Shown piece by piece: positions 36,901 through 43,869 of a stretch of 64,000 bases of DNA. The notes beneath the pieces are model-generated. The model saw only the letters and a program-made list of their open reading frames with translations, did no database searches and was not told the DNA's origin. The DNA is from Agapetus fuscipes (lineage: Eukaryota > Arthropoda > Insecta > Trichoptera > Glossosomatidae). The stretch lies in the NCBI GenBank assembly GCA_951799405.1, contig OX637361.1:8269156-8333155 (forward strand). Direction: 5' to 3'. Position numbers and translations under genes: made by a program. The first letter of the stretch is position 1, and every line of letters starts with the position of its first letter.

Positions 36901-39900
36901 TGTGAATCAAAATGCATGAAATATACGAGAGCACAACTATTGAGTGATAAGTTTTCATGCATTTTAATGATTTACGTTACTGTGGGGAGTTTATTTAATG
37001 CTTTACACTCGGGGTGCAGTAAAACAAAGAGCATCCTTATTTAATTTTATACTTTGAATATAAAAATATGTGTCTTATTTTCCAATTTTGTTGTTGTTGT
37101 TTTGACAATAATTCAATCTCAAGATGTCAATTGATATTTTCTTCATACGAATTGGATGCTTTGGAAACCAATAGTACCTAATAATTTTCACATTGAACAC
37201 TCTGACCTGCACAATGTGTGTCTAACAGTATCATTGATTGCATTATTAACTCAATTAACAAAACAAAATGTACTGAACTACGGAGGGGATTCTAATGGAG
37301 TCTACGCACGGTGTAAGAAACTAATGCATTAGCAGTTGAATGTATGTGTTTTCGAGTATACATACCCACGGAGATCTCACCACTACCTCAACCCAAATGG
37401 TTCTCAATTCGAGCCTTGGCCACCTTCAACCTCTGCCTGTCCTGCGATTCTGCTGTACAGTTCGCAACTTGTAAAAGCTGGGCCAGATCCTTCCCCAGTT
37501 TGTCCCTCTACGATCTCAGATATCAAAATCTACACCTCCCTAAAAATACAAGAGCTCAGGATGTAGAAGAAAATTTTAAATCATAGATGGCGCTGATCCC
37601 AATGCATTACAGCGCTGCGTTCAGATTAAAGTGCTGCCACCTTGACAATTTGCAACTAACTTCAAGCCAGTCTGATTCAAATATTGGAGGGTAGTTTTTG
37701 CCTGTTGTCATTGACGGTTCACACAACTAGACACAACTGACATACACGAAGAATTGTGATTTTGCCCCCCCAGATTGGCAGGGAAAAAACTTGCTAATGT
37801 TTTATGATTGGTTGCTAAGGACCCTATTCACATTGACCTGTGATGTTGGTCTGCCTACAAAAAAACAATTTTGTTACTCCATTTTTGTAGTTTTTACTAA
37901 TGTCTTAGTAAATTATATTGCGTCCATATTTGACAACAGTATTTTCATTCATAGCCTTCTCAATAATATATTAGGGACAATAGATTTATATTAATAAATA
38001 ATATGCATGACGAGCAAAGCCTAATTTGTAAAAAAATTTAGATTACGGTATACTTTAAGCAAATAAAATAAAATGAAAAGCTGGACCAGCTCAACAGAAA
38101 CGTAAGCTTCTGTCTTAGCTGATTCTGACTCATGTAGATGATATCAACCGAGGAAGAGATCTCATTAAAAATAGCCGTTGCCCTCCCTACAGTCACAATT
38201 AAAAAAAAAAAAATTGTACTCTGAAACACATATTAAACTACTGAAGCACTCGATACTCGCATTGTTGTGGCGGGCTTTCTCCTAGAGTCTGTTGAGTTGA
38301 GCACATTTTGTTGACGTGATGTTTGGTCCTCGGTGGCTGGGCAGGTGTGGATGTGCGGGGGTACCCTGGAGATCTCCCCCTGCTCGCACGTGGGCCACGT
38401 GTTCAGAAAGTCCACGCCCTACTCCTTCCCGGGGGGCACGAGCCGCATAGTCAATCATAATAACGCACGACTCGCCGAAGTCTGGCTTGACTCGTGGAAG
38501 AATTTCTACTACAGCATAAACCCAGGTTCATTTGACTAATCCTTCTAACTCATTGCATTACCCGCTTCTGTACCTTTGTGATTTGTTTGCATGGTTAGCA
38601 CTTGGTGTGTAGCTTTTACAATAGCTTAGAAGACTTTAAACAAGAGAAAAAAACTTGGTTCTCATGAGTTTCATTCCCTCTCAAGTACCACAAGTATAAA
38701 ATGTTGCGTAAACTCACCTCAATTGTATAAATAGAAAAAATGTATGTAAACTAAATCACTCACTAAGGGTGCTGTTGAATCTTTTGTACATTTTTCTTTT
38801 ACGCAATCTCTGGGAGCTTACAAAATATTTTATATCCAGGATATTTGTTTTTACTCTGCATAAAGTCGCCAAATTATTGTTAAAACTACACGCCCTTAGT
38901 CAATTTTTCAACAGAATACTAGTTGGGTCTGCAAAAAATAGTCACTTTATGTTTTTAAGTGTTTCAATAAAAACCTTGCTAGTTAGATGTAATTAAAAAA
39001 TAAAAACAATGCACACATCCAATTCGGTTTTTTGTTGATTTGTTGATGCAAATATTGGTGACAAAAATTACCAATCATGTTTGTTTTCTTGACATTCTGG
39101 GCCGTAATTATGATAACACCCCTAGAGGCAGTTATTGCTTTTAAGGCATCTTTCTCTGCATCTATACCACTTTCTCATGAAACAATGCTAAACTGCCGTC
39201 AGCGGCGCCATCAAAATTGTGGCCTTGATTCCAATCTAAATTGAACTACAACTTTTACCTAGTATTCAAAATTCACACACTTTTAGAAAACAGCAGAGAA
39301 GAGTATTTACACAAGTTTTCTCTCTTTGATTTCTGTGCATTCAATGCAATTTTTCCGTCAACTATTTATTTTGAATTTATAATTGCTGTAAAAGCAAAAA
39401 ACTTCATTCACTAAAATTTAATGGTGATTGATGTTTGTGTAATGATTTAGATATTTGGTAAAAAGTTTTTGGTTTATTTTATAGCGCTTTTAGAGTGGCT
39501 ATGTCACAAAAGAAATCACCAACTCATCTTCATCTTTATGTGTCATACTTTAAGTAAACAAATCATTTGCTTTTGTGACATCTTCATACAGCTTATATCT
39601 TATTCATTTGAATCAGCGGATCTTAACCTTTTTGTAGCCAGGGACCACTTTGACCTTTTTCTTTCAATCAGGGTCATTTTATCTTGATGGTTTTGTGGTC
39701 TCAGGGACCATTAATTTGAAAAATTCTATTCCTTGGCTATTCTTTTACGTGTGCTGCATAATAATTCCGAAATTCTCGCATACCACTGGTTAAGAACCAC
39801 TGATTTCTATGTAACTTTTTTAAAAATTTTAAGTTCTATGGAACCAAAGGCAGCAATCTAAGACGTTATTTGAAAATACATAAATAGATGGAAACACACA

Positions 39901-41784
39901 GAATGTAATTTTCTGTGTACTTATACATATACTTTACCCCCTAAAAACATTTCACAATAGAAAAACATATTGTGATATGACATCACTTGTGAGTGATATA
40001 GTTTTCATACATGTTTTAGATTTGAAAGCCATCAAGGGGAGTTTATGTAATGTTTTATACTCGGTGTATTTATCTTATTTTACAAAACTATCCTAGGCTG
40101 CCGGATTTGGTTCTATACGACTTATATATTCTCCTTAACTATTTTTTTATTCAAGTTTTACAAAGAATTGTTTTGATATTGTGTACATATTTTGTTGTTG
40201 TTGTAAAAGTGTATGGACTATTTTAGGTGCTCGGATGGTCCCCGTTGGTAATATAACGGAGAGGAAAGAGCTGAGGGACAAGCTCAAGTGCAAGAGCTTC
40301 AGGTGGTACCTGGAGAATGTGTACCCTGAGAGTCAGATGCCGTTGGATTACTATTATCTGGGAGACGTGAGTACAAATAATGGCATTTTAACAAATAATC
40401 AATTATAGTTTTCCTCTCGAAACGCGAACATCTCTAGGACTCTCTGTCTGTTGCTGCTTCCCTTCATAATGCCCTCACTCCCAGAACTTTGGCGTTGGCT
40501 TCGACATTGTCTGCCCACCGCATCCTGGGACGTCCGATCGGTCTAACACCGGAGGGGGCACACTCCAAGATATTTTTTTATTATCCTGCAGTCCTCTGCA
40601 CTTCCCACGTGTTCGGCTCACTTAAATTCCTCTTCAAATTTGCCTCCTGGAAAAGCTGTGTTGAATCTCTGAGTGATTATATTCTTCATTACAGATACGA
40701 AATGTCCAAACTCAAAATTGCCTAGACACAATGGGCCACAAGTCAAACGAGAACCTTGGCATGTCATACTGCCACGAGTTGGGCGGCAACCAGGTGTTTG
40801 CCTACACCAAGAGGCAGCAGATCATGTCGGATGACAACTGCCTGGACGCTGCGCAGCCCAAGGGTCCTGTGAAGCTGGTGCGCTGTCACGGCATGGGAGG
40901 GAACCAGGCGTGGACCTACGATACAGAGGTAATCATTCTCATACAATTGAAAATCGATCTTGCTAATCATGTTGCAGATAAGGACGGGTTCCTCAATGAT
41001 TCTTTCTTCTGTTTTTTTTTTCTTTTTCAAAAAAGAGGAATGCCTTTTGACAACTTTGGATACGACTTTGACAAAATGTTTAAAAGATAATTCTTTTCTA
41101 TAACGCAGTTCGTAAAATATATTTTTAACTCTTTACAAAATGACCATTATTCTACTTATCATTTGCATTTCAACAAAGTATTAAAATATCTTTTCAAAAG
41201 TGCCTTCCTAGCTTAGCTATTATGCTAGTGTAATAGGAGTCACATAGAATAAGACAGCAATGAAGGATTATTGTTAAAAATGTGATAAATTTATGAGAAC
41301 ACTGAAAATGTTACAGAGAAAACACAATTGCTTACCCGTTCAAACTTACCATCCGAATAACAGGATCTTACAATTTGGTCGGCCTTTATGCTATTGCAGG
41401 AATTCAATTATTCAAGGAACATTTCTGATACTCCCAGTGGAATCAATCCCGAGCTCTCGGCATAGAATGCAAGCATTCTGCCAACTGACCAGACAAAGTT
41501 AGTGTATATGCATTGAAAATAGACACTAAAGATAAGAATAGGGACAGGATAATGTGCCTGTATTGCTAGAAATAACATGATTGATTGTGTGTTTGCAGAG
41601 CAAGACTATAAAGCACAGCAACACGGGGGCGTGCCTGCAGCGCGCGGATGTGTCGGACCCTCAGGTGCCGCTGCTGAGGCCGTGCACCGGGGGCCCAGGC
41701 CAGCAGTGGCTCATGGACACCAAGTTCAAGTGGCAGGCGGACGGCGGGGCGGCAAACAAGCAGCACAACGGCCACGCCAGCTAG
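18810..41784 (+). CDS. Polypeptide N-acetylgalactosaminyltransferase (GALNT1/13 type), whole gene
   Basis: Golgi type II membrane enzyme that transfers GalNAc from UDP-GalNAc to Ser/Thr and so starts mucin-type O-glycans. It has eleven exon positions, all with GT-AG introns and compatible phases: 18810-18962, 24304-24527, 26441-26570, 27128-27294, 27388-27552, 28947-29100, 33189-33366, 34271-34451 or 38345-38525, 40227-40366, 40695-40928 and 41599-41784. The product is about 636 aa if an apparent one-base excess in exon 2 is discounted. Order: short cytosolic N terminus, signal anchor (residues about 11-31), stem, GT-A catalytic domain with DAHCE (the DxH metal motif), the Gal/GalNAc-T motif DIWGGENLE, the CSHVGHVFR metal histidine and flexible loop, then a ricin-type lectin domain with three QxW-like repeats. 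Protein similarity is closest to GALNT1/13. The introns are full of repeats. Oddities are two alternative catalytic-loop exons and the exon 2 frameshift. Confidence 0.93.
19192..19515 (+). pseudogene. CR1/L2-like LINE 3' fragment in GALNT intron 1
   Basis: Frame [38 protein letters not shown] and [14 protein letters not shown], ending in a stop near 19510. It is homologous to the 3' part of the element at 11830-12140. Only the C terminus remains. Confidence 0.75.
19608..19735 (+). repeat. SINE tail module, sense copy
   Basis: ACTCAGCCTTCACAAGAAATG through CCTTACCTGTGAAAATATAT match the tail domain of the 50.4 and 63.1 kb SINEs. It directly abuts the inverted SINE that follows, giving a tail-to-tail pair. 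Confidence 0.65.
19736..20236 (-). repeat. Two-headed SINE: head A, linker, head B, tail
   Basis: On the minus strand: head A with B box GGTTCGAATTC at about 20235-20160, the shared linker to about 20010, head B (GGTCGATAGCTCAATTGGTA, an A-box-like start) at about 20006-19945, then the tail (TTTACTCAGCTTTCACAAGA) to about 19740. The same module order is seen at 50385-51650. Head B is shortened here. Confidence 0.75.
20608..20812. mobile_element. hAT-type MITE with 8-bp target duplication
   Basis: The ends are CAATGGTTTCCAAACT and AGTTTGGAAACCGCTG, the classic hAT terminal pattern. CATTAAAG flanks both sides exactly (20600-20607 and 20813-20820). The interior is non-coding and carries a run of G. 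Confidence 0.9.
20955..21523 (-). repeat. R1 copy split by a 290-bp insertion
   Basis: The minus-strand 3' part (20955-21115) and 5' part (21412-21523) join into one full R1 at the point AACAT/CTCTGCAACTCTTGCC. The inserted element is the one at 21121-21411. Confidence 0.75.
21121..21411. mobile_element. Inverted-repeat element inserted in R1
   Basis: The ends are GGCCGTCCATAAATTACGTC and (as reverse complement) GGGCTGCCCATATATTACGTC. It contains a 20-base C run at 21166-21185 and further C-rich patches. Repeats with 'CCATAAATTACGT' termini are widespread in insects. The class is not fixed, because no clean duplication is readable. Confidence 0.6.
21600..22788. mobile_element. 1.2-kb non-autonomous DNA element with GTGTTACTTAT ends
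   Basis: Left end GTGTTACTTATAAATTGAGA; right end, reverse complemented, GTGTTACTTATTAGATTTTC. Inside are repeated CCTGGTATAAC/CCGGGCATAGC-like boxes, also inverted. The interior is AT-rich with no ORF of note. No certain target duplication was seen. Confidence 0.55.
22829..22862 (+). repeat. SINE tail type 1 fragment
   Basis: TTCACACAAAAATAGCGCTC ACCAAATAAAT matches the end of the SINE at 843-1117. The rest is absent. Confidence 0.5.
22943..23068. repeat. 126-bp inverted-repeat element
   Basis: CAGTACCTACCCGTAGTACG at the left and TACTACGGGTACTG at the right are complementary, and the pairing continues inward to ACAATACTCG/CGAGTATTGT. It is a MITE-like hairpin of unknown class. Confidence 0.55.
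23450..23682. mobile_element. hAT-type MITE (M3) with 8-bp target duplication
   Basis: The ends are CTGTGGCGAAGGGTGCCATA and, inverted, CAAAGGCGAGGGGTGCCATA. GAAGTCAC flanks both sides exactly (23442-23449 and 23683-23690). A related copy is at 61182-61409. Confidence 0.9.
23691..23935 (-). repeat. R1 copy
   Basis: Full-length but diverged: TAATCTAAGCTGCAAAGATA at its minus-strand end, a TCCCTGAAACAGGGGTG box in the middle and CATTCCAATCTTTTAGTCGAG at the start. Confidence 0.7.
24304..24527 (+). CDS. GALNT exon 2: stem region, apparent one-base frameshift
   Basis: It joins exon 1 in phase 0 ([21 protein letters not shown]) and reads a charged stem to [10 protein letters not shown]. After that the entry frame hits a stop at the exon end, while the +1 frame gives [15 protein letters not shown], which matches the conserved GPGEMGK of GALNT1 and is the frame needed by exon 3. 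The switch lies in the C-rich run near 24480-24490. Removing one C makes the whole gene a single frame (exon length 223 rather than 224). Either there is an indel error in the sequence or this allele is broken. Intron boundaries are tag|GTTCCG and ATGG|gtaaac. Confidence 0.75.
25333..25385 (-). ncRNA. Hammerhead-like motif
   Basis: On the minus strand: AGCT, core CCGAAGA, an extra A, GTC...GAC as stem II, GAA, self-complementary ACGT, A, then AGCT, which can pair with the first AGCT. This is the same layout as the motifs at 13.1 and 50.05 kb, and likewise with C at the U4 position. Activity is unknown. Confidence 0.35.
25505..25680. repeat. R1 fragment followed by an R3 copy
   Basis: 25505-25560 is the first 55 bp of R1 on the minus strand (GTATGGTTGGTCAGCCTCAT). 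25562-25680 is an R3 copy with CTAGCAACCCGGCCAGGTGG and CACGTGCGGACTT. Confidence 0.55.
26441..26570 (+). CDS. GALNT exon 3
   Basis: Encodes [40 protein letters not shown] and MEG, the strongly conserved start of the GALNT catalytic domain (GALNT1 has [20 protein letters not shown]). It enters in phase 1 after cag and leaves in phase 2 at GG|gtaatt. Confidence 0.93.
26597..26850 (+). repeat. R1 copy
   Basis: Full-length, TTCCTTGACTTATAGGTTGG to CTTGCAACTTAGATTATAG. It lies only about 25 bp after the exon 3 donor. Confidence 0.8.
26873..27035. repeat. 160-bp inverted-repeat element in intron 3
   Basis: CAACGCTCACATACTCTGGG and the right end TAGTATGCGAGCGTA are complementary with gaps, as are AAAATGTATGGAAG and CTCCATACCTTTTT. 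The class is unknown. Confidence 0.5.
27128..27294 (+). CDS. GALNT exon 4: start of nucleotide-sugar binding region
   Basis: Encodes [39 protein letters not shown] and [17 protein letters not shown] and LVDDASE are signature GT27/GT-A blocks that contact UDP-GalNAc. It enters in phase 2 and leaves in phase 1 at AAAG|gtgagt. Confidence 0.95.
27388..27552 (+). CDS. GALNT exon 5: DxH metal motif
   Basis: Encodes [20 protein letters not shown], then [15 protein letters not shown] and [12 protein letters not shown]. The D and H of DAH are the Mn2+-binding DxH pair of the family, and RSGLIRARL is invariant in active GALNTs. It enters and leaves in phase 1. Confidence 0.95.
27720..28015 (+). pseudogene. 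Degenerate LINE C-terminal fragment in intron 5
   Basis: Reads [20 protein letters not shown] and, further on, [13 protein letters not shown], the 'RLRWLGH...RMD ... RPRxRW' pattern near the end of RTE/jockey-like reverse transcriptase ORFs. Stops follow, so it is inert. Confidence 0.65.
28695..28920 (-). repeat. R1 copy
   Basis: Minus-strand R1 from AATCTAAATTGCAAAGATAT to the CATCCCCATACCAGTGTAAT start. It ends about 25 bp before the exon 6 acceptor. Confidence 0.65.
28947..29100 (+). CDS. GALNT exon 6
   Basis: Encodes [33 protein letters not shown] and [12 protein letters not shown], all near-identical to GALNT1. It enters in phase 1 and leaves in phase 2 at ATG|gtgatt inside the Trp codon. 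Confidence 0.95.
29820..30480. repeat. Degenerate foldback-like inverted repeat
   Basis: GGAAATGAGTTGTCCTGGTG near 29839 is mirrored by GACAACTCATTTCCGTTG near 30401, and AAGATGGCTGCCATAC by GTATGGCAGCCATCTTG. The centre is near 30130. The motifs are the same as inside the giant palindrome arms (9600-9850), including a short ACGG block at 30353-30360. So it is an older, shorter relative. A GT-rich microsatellite lies at about 29906-29940. Confidence 0.7.
30830..31035 (-). repeat. R1 copy
   Basis: Minus-strand, diverged. GGTGGTCAGCTTTATACCAA marks its start. Confidence 0.6.
31060..31130 (+). repeat. SINE tail type 1 fragment
   Basis: GACGACCAACCTCGCAGAGG and GATTCACACAAAACGGCGC match the end of the 843-1117 SINE. 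Confidence 0.65.
31452..31690 (+). repeat. Partial R1 and a LINE tail fragment
   Basis: 31452-31580 is the first half of R1 (GATAGGTTGGTATGAGGCTG). 31612-31690 (AAATGGAGGCAGCTCTGCAG and following) resembles the end of the LINE remnant at 62.4 kb (GTGGAGGTACCGGCCACCCC). Confidence 0.5.
32828..33110. mobile_element. hAT-like fragment
   Basis: CAGGGGTCAGCAACCTGCGG is a typical hAT left end, and repeated GTGGCTCTTTA-type boxes follow. No matching right end was found, so it is probably truncated. A C run lies at about 32990-33001. Confidence 0.5.
33189..33366 (+). CDS. GALNT exon 7: Gal/GalNAc-T motif
   Basis: Encodes [40 protein letters not shown] and [13 protein letters not shown]. The WGGENLE block holds the Glu/Asn that bind the sugar and catalytic water region. 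It leaves in phase 0 at CGG|gtaaca, which lets either of two following exons join. Confidence 0.95.
33505..33930 (+). repeat. Two diverged R1 copies in tandem
   Basis: 33505-33672 (TTATGGGTTGGTATGAGGCT to GCATGTGTGAGCGC) and 33745-33930 (GTTCACTTGTGCCAATGCCA to the end region). Both are worn. Confidence 0.55.
34271..34451 (+). CDS. GALNT exon 8a: alternative catalytic-loop exon
   Basis: 181 nt, phase 0 in and phase 1 out. Encodes [20 protein letters not shown], then [16 protein letters not shown], then [18 protein letters not shown]. It holds the metal-binding HVGH histidine and the flexible loop that in GalNAc-T2 closes over UDP-GalNAc and contacts the acceptor peptide. The donor is CAG|gttggc, which is weak inside the intron. 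The acceptor is ggtag|GTGTGG. If the donor is not used the frame runs 23 more codons to a stop at about 34519. It is 44/61 residues identical to exon 8b by hand alignment. Confidence 0.93.
34640..34808 (+). repeat. Diverged R1 copy between the alternative exons
   Basis: GTTCCTTGATATAATAGATT start and CTTTGCAACTTAGATCATAG end, with internal deletions. Confidence 0.5.
35206..35352. repeat. M1 MITE copy
   Basis: Ends ATATAAAACCAAATGCAGCA and GATTGCAGTCTTTAGTTCTA. Intact, about 147 bp. Confidence 0.6.
36161..36485. repeat. Minisatellite, unit about 20-24 bp
   Basis: Around fifteen imperfect copies of a unit like GTAACAATAATGGGTTAATCA. It sits in the intron between the two alternative exons. Confidence 0.85.
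36868..37013. repeat. M2 MITE copy
   Basis: The left end contains ACATTTACAAAAACTCCCC, and the right end GGGGAGTTTATTTAATGCTT is its near complement. Related copies are at 39940-40069 and 51893-52035. Confidence 0.6.
38345..38525 (+). CDS. GALNT exon 8b: second alternative catalytic-loop exon
   Basis: Same length (181 nt) and same phases as exon 8a. Encodes [20 protein letters not shown], then [16 protein letters not shown], then [18 protein letters not shown]. All metal and sugar residues are kept. Loop residues differ (RKSTPYSF in place of RDKSPYTF), and the N-terminal half differs at Q/M, I/T and I/S. The acceptor is gggcag|GTGTGG and the donor CAG|gttcat. GALNT1 has RKATPYTFPGG, so 8b is closer at the loop. 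Including both exons, or neither, shifts the frame, so the two must be mutually exclusive in functional mRNA. Confidence 0.93.
39614..39802. mobile_element. hAT-type MITE
   Basis: The ends are CAGCGGATCTTAACC and GGTTAAGAACCACTG. The flanking octamers ATTTGAAT (39606-39613) and ATTTCTAT (39803-39810) match at 6 of 8 positions, consistent with an old duplication. Confidence 0.75.
39832..40129. repeat. M1 MITE with a nested M2 MITE
   Basis: The M1 ends are CTATGGAACCAAAGGCAGCA and GGCTGCCGGATTTGGTTCTA. An M2 copy at 39940-40069 (CATTTCACAATAG to GTTTATGTAATGTTTTATAC) sits inside. The insertion ends about 100 bp before exon 9. Confidence 0.6.
40227..40366 (+). CDS. GALNT exon 9: end of catalytic domain
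   Basis: Encodes [39 protein letters not shown] and YYYLGD, the conserved '[13 protein letters not shown]' linker to the lectin domain. It enters in phase 1 and so accepts either exon 8. It leaves in phase 0 at GAC|gtgagt. Confidence 0.95.
40400..40590 (-). pseudogene. LINE C-terminal fragment in intron 9
   Basis: On the minus strand: [20 protein letters not shown] and EAATDRE, the 'GRPxxRWxDxV' end of RTE/jockey-like ORFs. Fragment only. Confidence 0.55.
40695..40928 (+). CDS. GALNT exon 10: lectin domain, alpha and beta repeats
   Basis: Encodes the first two repeats of the ricin-type beta-trefoil: NCLDTMGH ... GGNQVFAYT and [10 protein letters not shown] ... GGNQAWTYD. Both keep the CLD motif whose Asp binds GalNAc in this family. 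Phase 0 at both ends. Confidence 0.93.
41437..41495 (-). repeat. SINE head B fragment in intron 10
   Basis: AGTTGGCAGAATGCTTGCAT and CCGAGAGCTCGGGATTGATT (minus strand) match head B at 63.3 kb. Confidence 0.5.
41599..41784 (+). CDS. GALNT exon 11: lectin gamma repeat and stop
   Basis: Encodes [35 protein letters not shown] and a hydrophilic tail ending NGHAS. QQW is the third QxW motif. The usual CLD is CLQ here, so the gamma site has probably lost direct GalNAc binding. The TAG stop is at 41782-41784. The exon is very GC-rich compared with its surroundings. Confidence 0.93.
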   Translation, partial: SKTIKHSNTGACLQRADVSDPQVPLLRPCTGGPGQQWLMDTKFKWQADGGAANKQHNGHAS

Positions 41785-41881
41785 TCAAGCGTGCAGCGCC
41801 AACAAATTACTGCATAAGTGAGTATACTGTACCAGATGTAAAGCCATTCTAGGATGATTCTGTGGCGTTTAGCTGGAAGGG

Positions 41882-43750
41882 ATTTTTTTTTTTTTTTATT
41901 TTTTATTTTTTTTTTTATTTTTTTTTTTTATTAGACAAACAAACAGTTATACATGTAATATATGGGATAAACAACATAGTTATACAATTTCAAAAACCAG
42001 CAAAGTTTGCAAACATAATGTAGTATAATTTCGTTTAAAGCTTAATTAAGAAGGAGAAACAAGAAAAATTTGGAAAGTAATATGAGAAAAATGAAGAAGA
42101 AGAAAGAAAAAAACAAAGAGAAAACGACTATTAACTTAATCATCACATAAAGAGAGGAAAAGGAATGGGGGGAAGAATAGGAAAGGGAAGGAAAAAGAAA
42201 TGGAAAAGGAAAAGGAAAAGGAAAGGAAAAGGAAAAGCATCCAACGATTAAACCCCATGAGACCCCGCTGTCATAAGGGATCTTTTTACAGCTTCATTGA
42301 ATTGCAGTATGGTGGTGTTAAACAGATCAATGTTGACAAAAAAAATATTGTAGTTATTGCAGGCCCGGTATATGAATGCGCTCTGTAAATAATTAGTTGC
42401 ACAGGTAGGTTGTTTAAATGTAAGCAAGGATCTAGTTCGTCGTATGGGACAGTTCAAAAAAATGTTTTTAAGCAAGTCGGGTGAATCGATTGTATTGTTC
42501 ACTATTTTATGTAGAAATTTCATGTCAGTAACGGTACGTCTATTTTCTAAGGTCATTAATTGATGATATTTGGCAGAAAGGCGGTAGTTGTCAAATGTGA
42601 CACGACATCTATAATTAAGAGACTTTAAAAATTTGTTCTGGACCCTCTCTAGTCTATCAATATACGTAGTATATTGAGGATTCCAAACAACCGTGGCATA
42701 TTCCAGACATGTCCTTACGTACGTAAAATAGAGCAATTTTATTGTATTTAGTAGTTTAAATGGTTTAGAGATTCTCAGAATAAATCCCAGCTGCCTAAGG
42801 GCCCCATTCACTCTCCAATTGATATGAGCCCTGTACGTCATTTTGCTGTCCAGAACAACACCCAAGTCCTTTACCTCACTACACTTTCTAAGGGATATAC
42901 CGTCTATTGTATAGTTAAAATAGTAAGGGGTATTGCGACGAGTAAAAGAAATTGAGCAGCACTTAGCAACGTTCAGAAATAGGCTACTTCTTGAGCAATA
43001 GTGGGACAAACTCTGTAAATCAAACTGAAGTTGTTCGGAATCTTTGGAGCATTTAATTCTTTTGTATATTTTAATGTCGTCAGCATAGATCAAGAAAGAA
43101 GATGATCTGAAACAATGCTGAATATCATTTATGTACAAAATAAATAATACAGGCCCCAAATGTGAGCCCTGTGGAACGCCAGATGGACATTGTTGAAATG
43201 GAGAAGTATTACCCTCTACCGTTACTGCTTGGAGTCTATTAATAATGTAAGAAGATAACCATCGTAGCAGGTTGCCGTGCACTCCATACCTCCCGAGCTT
43301 ATGGATTAATATTTCATGGTTAATTTTGTCGAAGGCTTTCGAGAAGTCCGTACACACGGCATCAACCTGTCCCCCACCACTCATTGAATTGTGTAAGTAG
43401 TCAGTGAATTCAACCAAATTCGAGTCAGCCGATCTGCCTTTAAAAAATCCATGTTGATTTGGAAGAATAAAACTCTTTAACGCTGGAGTCAGTTGCTCTA
43501 CCACGATTTTCTCCATCAATTTGCTGAACAAGGAGAGTTTGGAGATAGGCCTATAGTTCTCTACGTTATGCTTTGGCCCCGATTTATGGATGGGAGTCAC
43601 AAGGATCTCTTCCAAGTATCCGGGAATACTCCAGTTGTAAATGACAAATTAAATAAAATGGAAAGCGGAGCGACCAATTCCTCTGCGCATTTAACGGGAT
43701 GGTGTAAAGTCAATTTTCTATATGCCACAAGTCAAATTAAAAGTTTGTAA
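41882..43750 (-). mobile_element. 5'-truncated jockey-type LINE with A-rich tail
   Basis: On the minus strand it runs from about 43750 through the reverse transcriptase to an A-rich tail (plus-strand T-rich run 41882-41933). Its 3' UTR is purine-rich (GGAAAAGG units around 42190-42240). It inserted about 100 bp after the GALNT stop codon, so it could affect the 3' UTR of that gene. Confidence 0.8.
42248..43615 (-). CDS. LINE reverse transcriptase (jockey type), C-terminal 455 codons
   Basis: Reverse transcriptase domain with successive conserved blocks: PIHKSGPKHNVENYRPIS, NQHGFFKGRSADSN, VCTDFSKAFDKINHEIL, PSGVPQGSHLGPVLFILYIN, YADDIKIY (catalytic Asp pair) and LFLNVAKC, then the thumb LLYFTYVRTCLEYATVVWNP and a C-terminal connection ending TAGSHGV. 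It is open for 455 codons with no stops. Upstream, homologous sequence (KCAEELVAPLSILFNLSFTT, VFPDTW) continues in another frame to about 43700, so there is a frameshift near 43613 and the endonuclease domain is missing. It is not functional alone, but looks fairly young. Confidence 0.9.
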   Translation of the reverse strand: MEEILVTPIHKSGPKHNVENYRPISKLSLFSKLMEKIVVEQLTPALKSFILPNQHGFFKGRSADSNLVEFTDYLHNSMSGGGQVDAVCTDFSKAFDKINHEILIHKLGRYGVHGNLLRWLSSYIINRLQAVTVEGNTSPFQQCPSGVPQGSHLGPVLFILYINDIQHCFRSSSFLIYADDIKIYKRIKCSKDSEQLQFDLQSLSHYCSRSSLFLNVAKCCSISFTRRNTPYYFNYTIDGISLRKCSEVKDLGVVLDSKMTYRAHINWRVNGALRQLGFILRISKPFKLLNTIKLLYFTYVRTCLEYATVVWNPQYTTYIDRLERVQNKFLKSLNYRCRVTFDNYRLSAKYHQLMTLENRRTVTDMKFLHKIVNNTIDSPDLLKNIFLNCPIRRTRSLLTFKQPTCATNYLQSAFIYRACNNYNIFFVNIDLFNTTILQFNEAVKRSLMTAGSHGV

Positions 43751-43869
43751 CTGCACTTATTACAATGTTTAAGTACAAAGATCCCCAAAAAATCATTGTC
43801 TTTTATGTTATTTTGGAAGAATTCACCTGAAAACACGATGCTGACGAAATAAACGCAGTATTACACTAC

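Noticed and set aside
37336..37586. Two overlapping ORFs of 76-80 codons
   Set aside because: Less AT-rich patch with no domain and stops in the likely antisense reading; possibly an old repeat.
41034..41089. Alternative terminal GALNT exon ([18 protein letters not shown])
   Set aside because: There is an ag before it and a stop after it, but it lacks the QxW repeat needed to finish the lectin fold and has no similarity to other GALNT tails.
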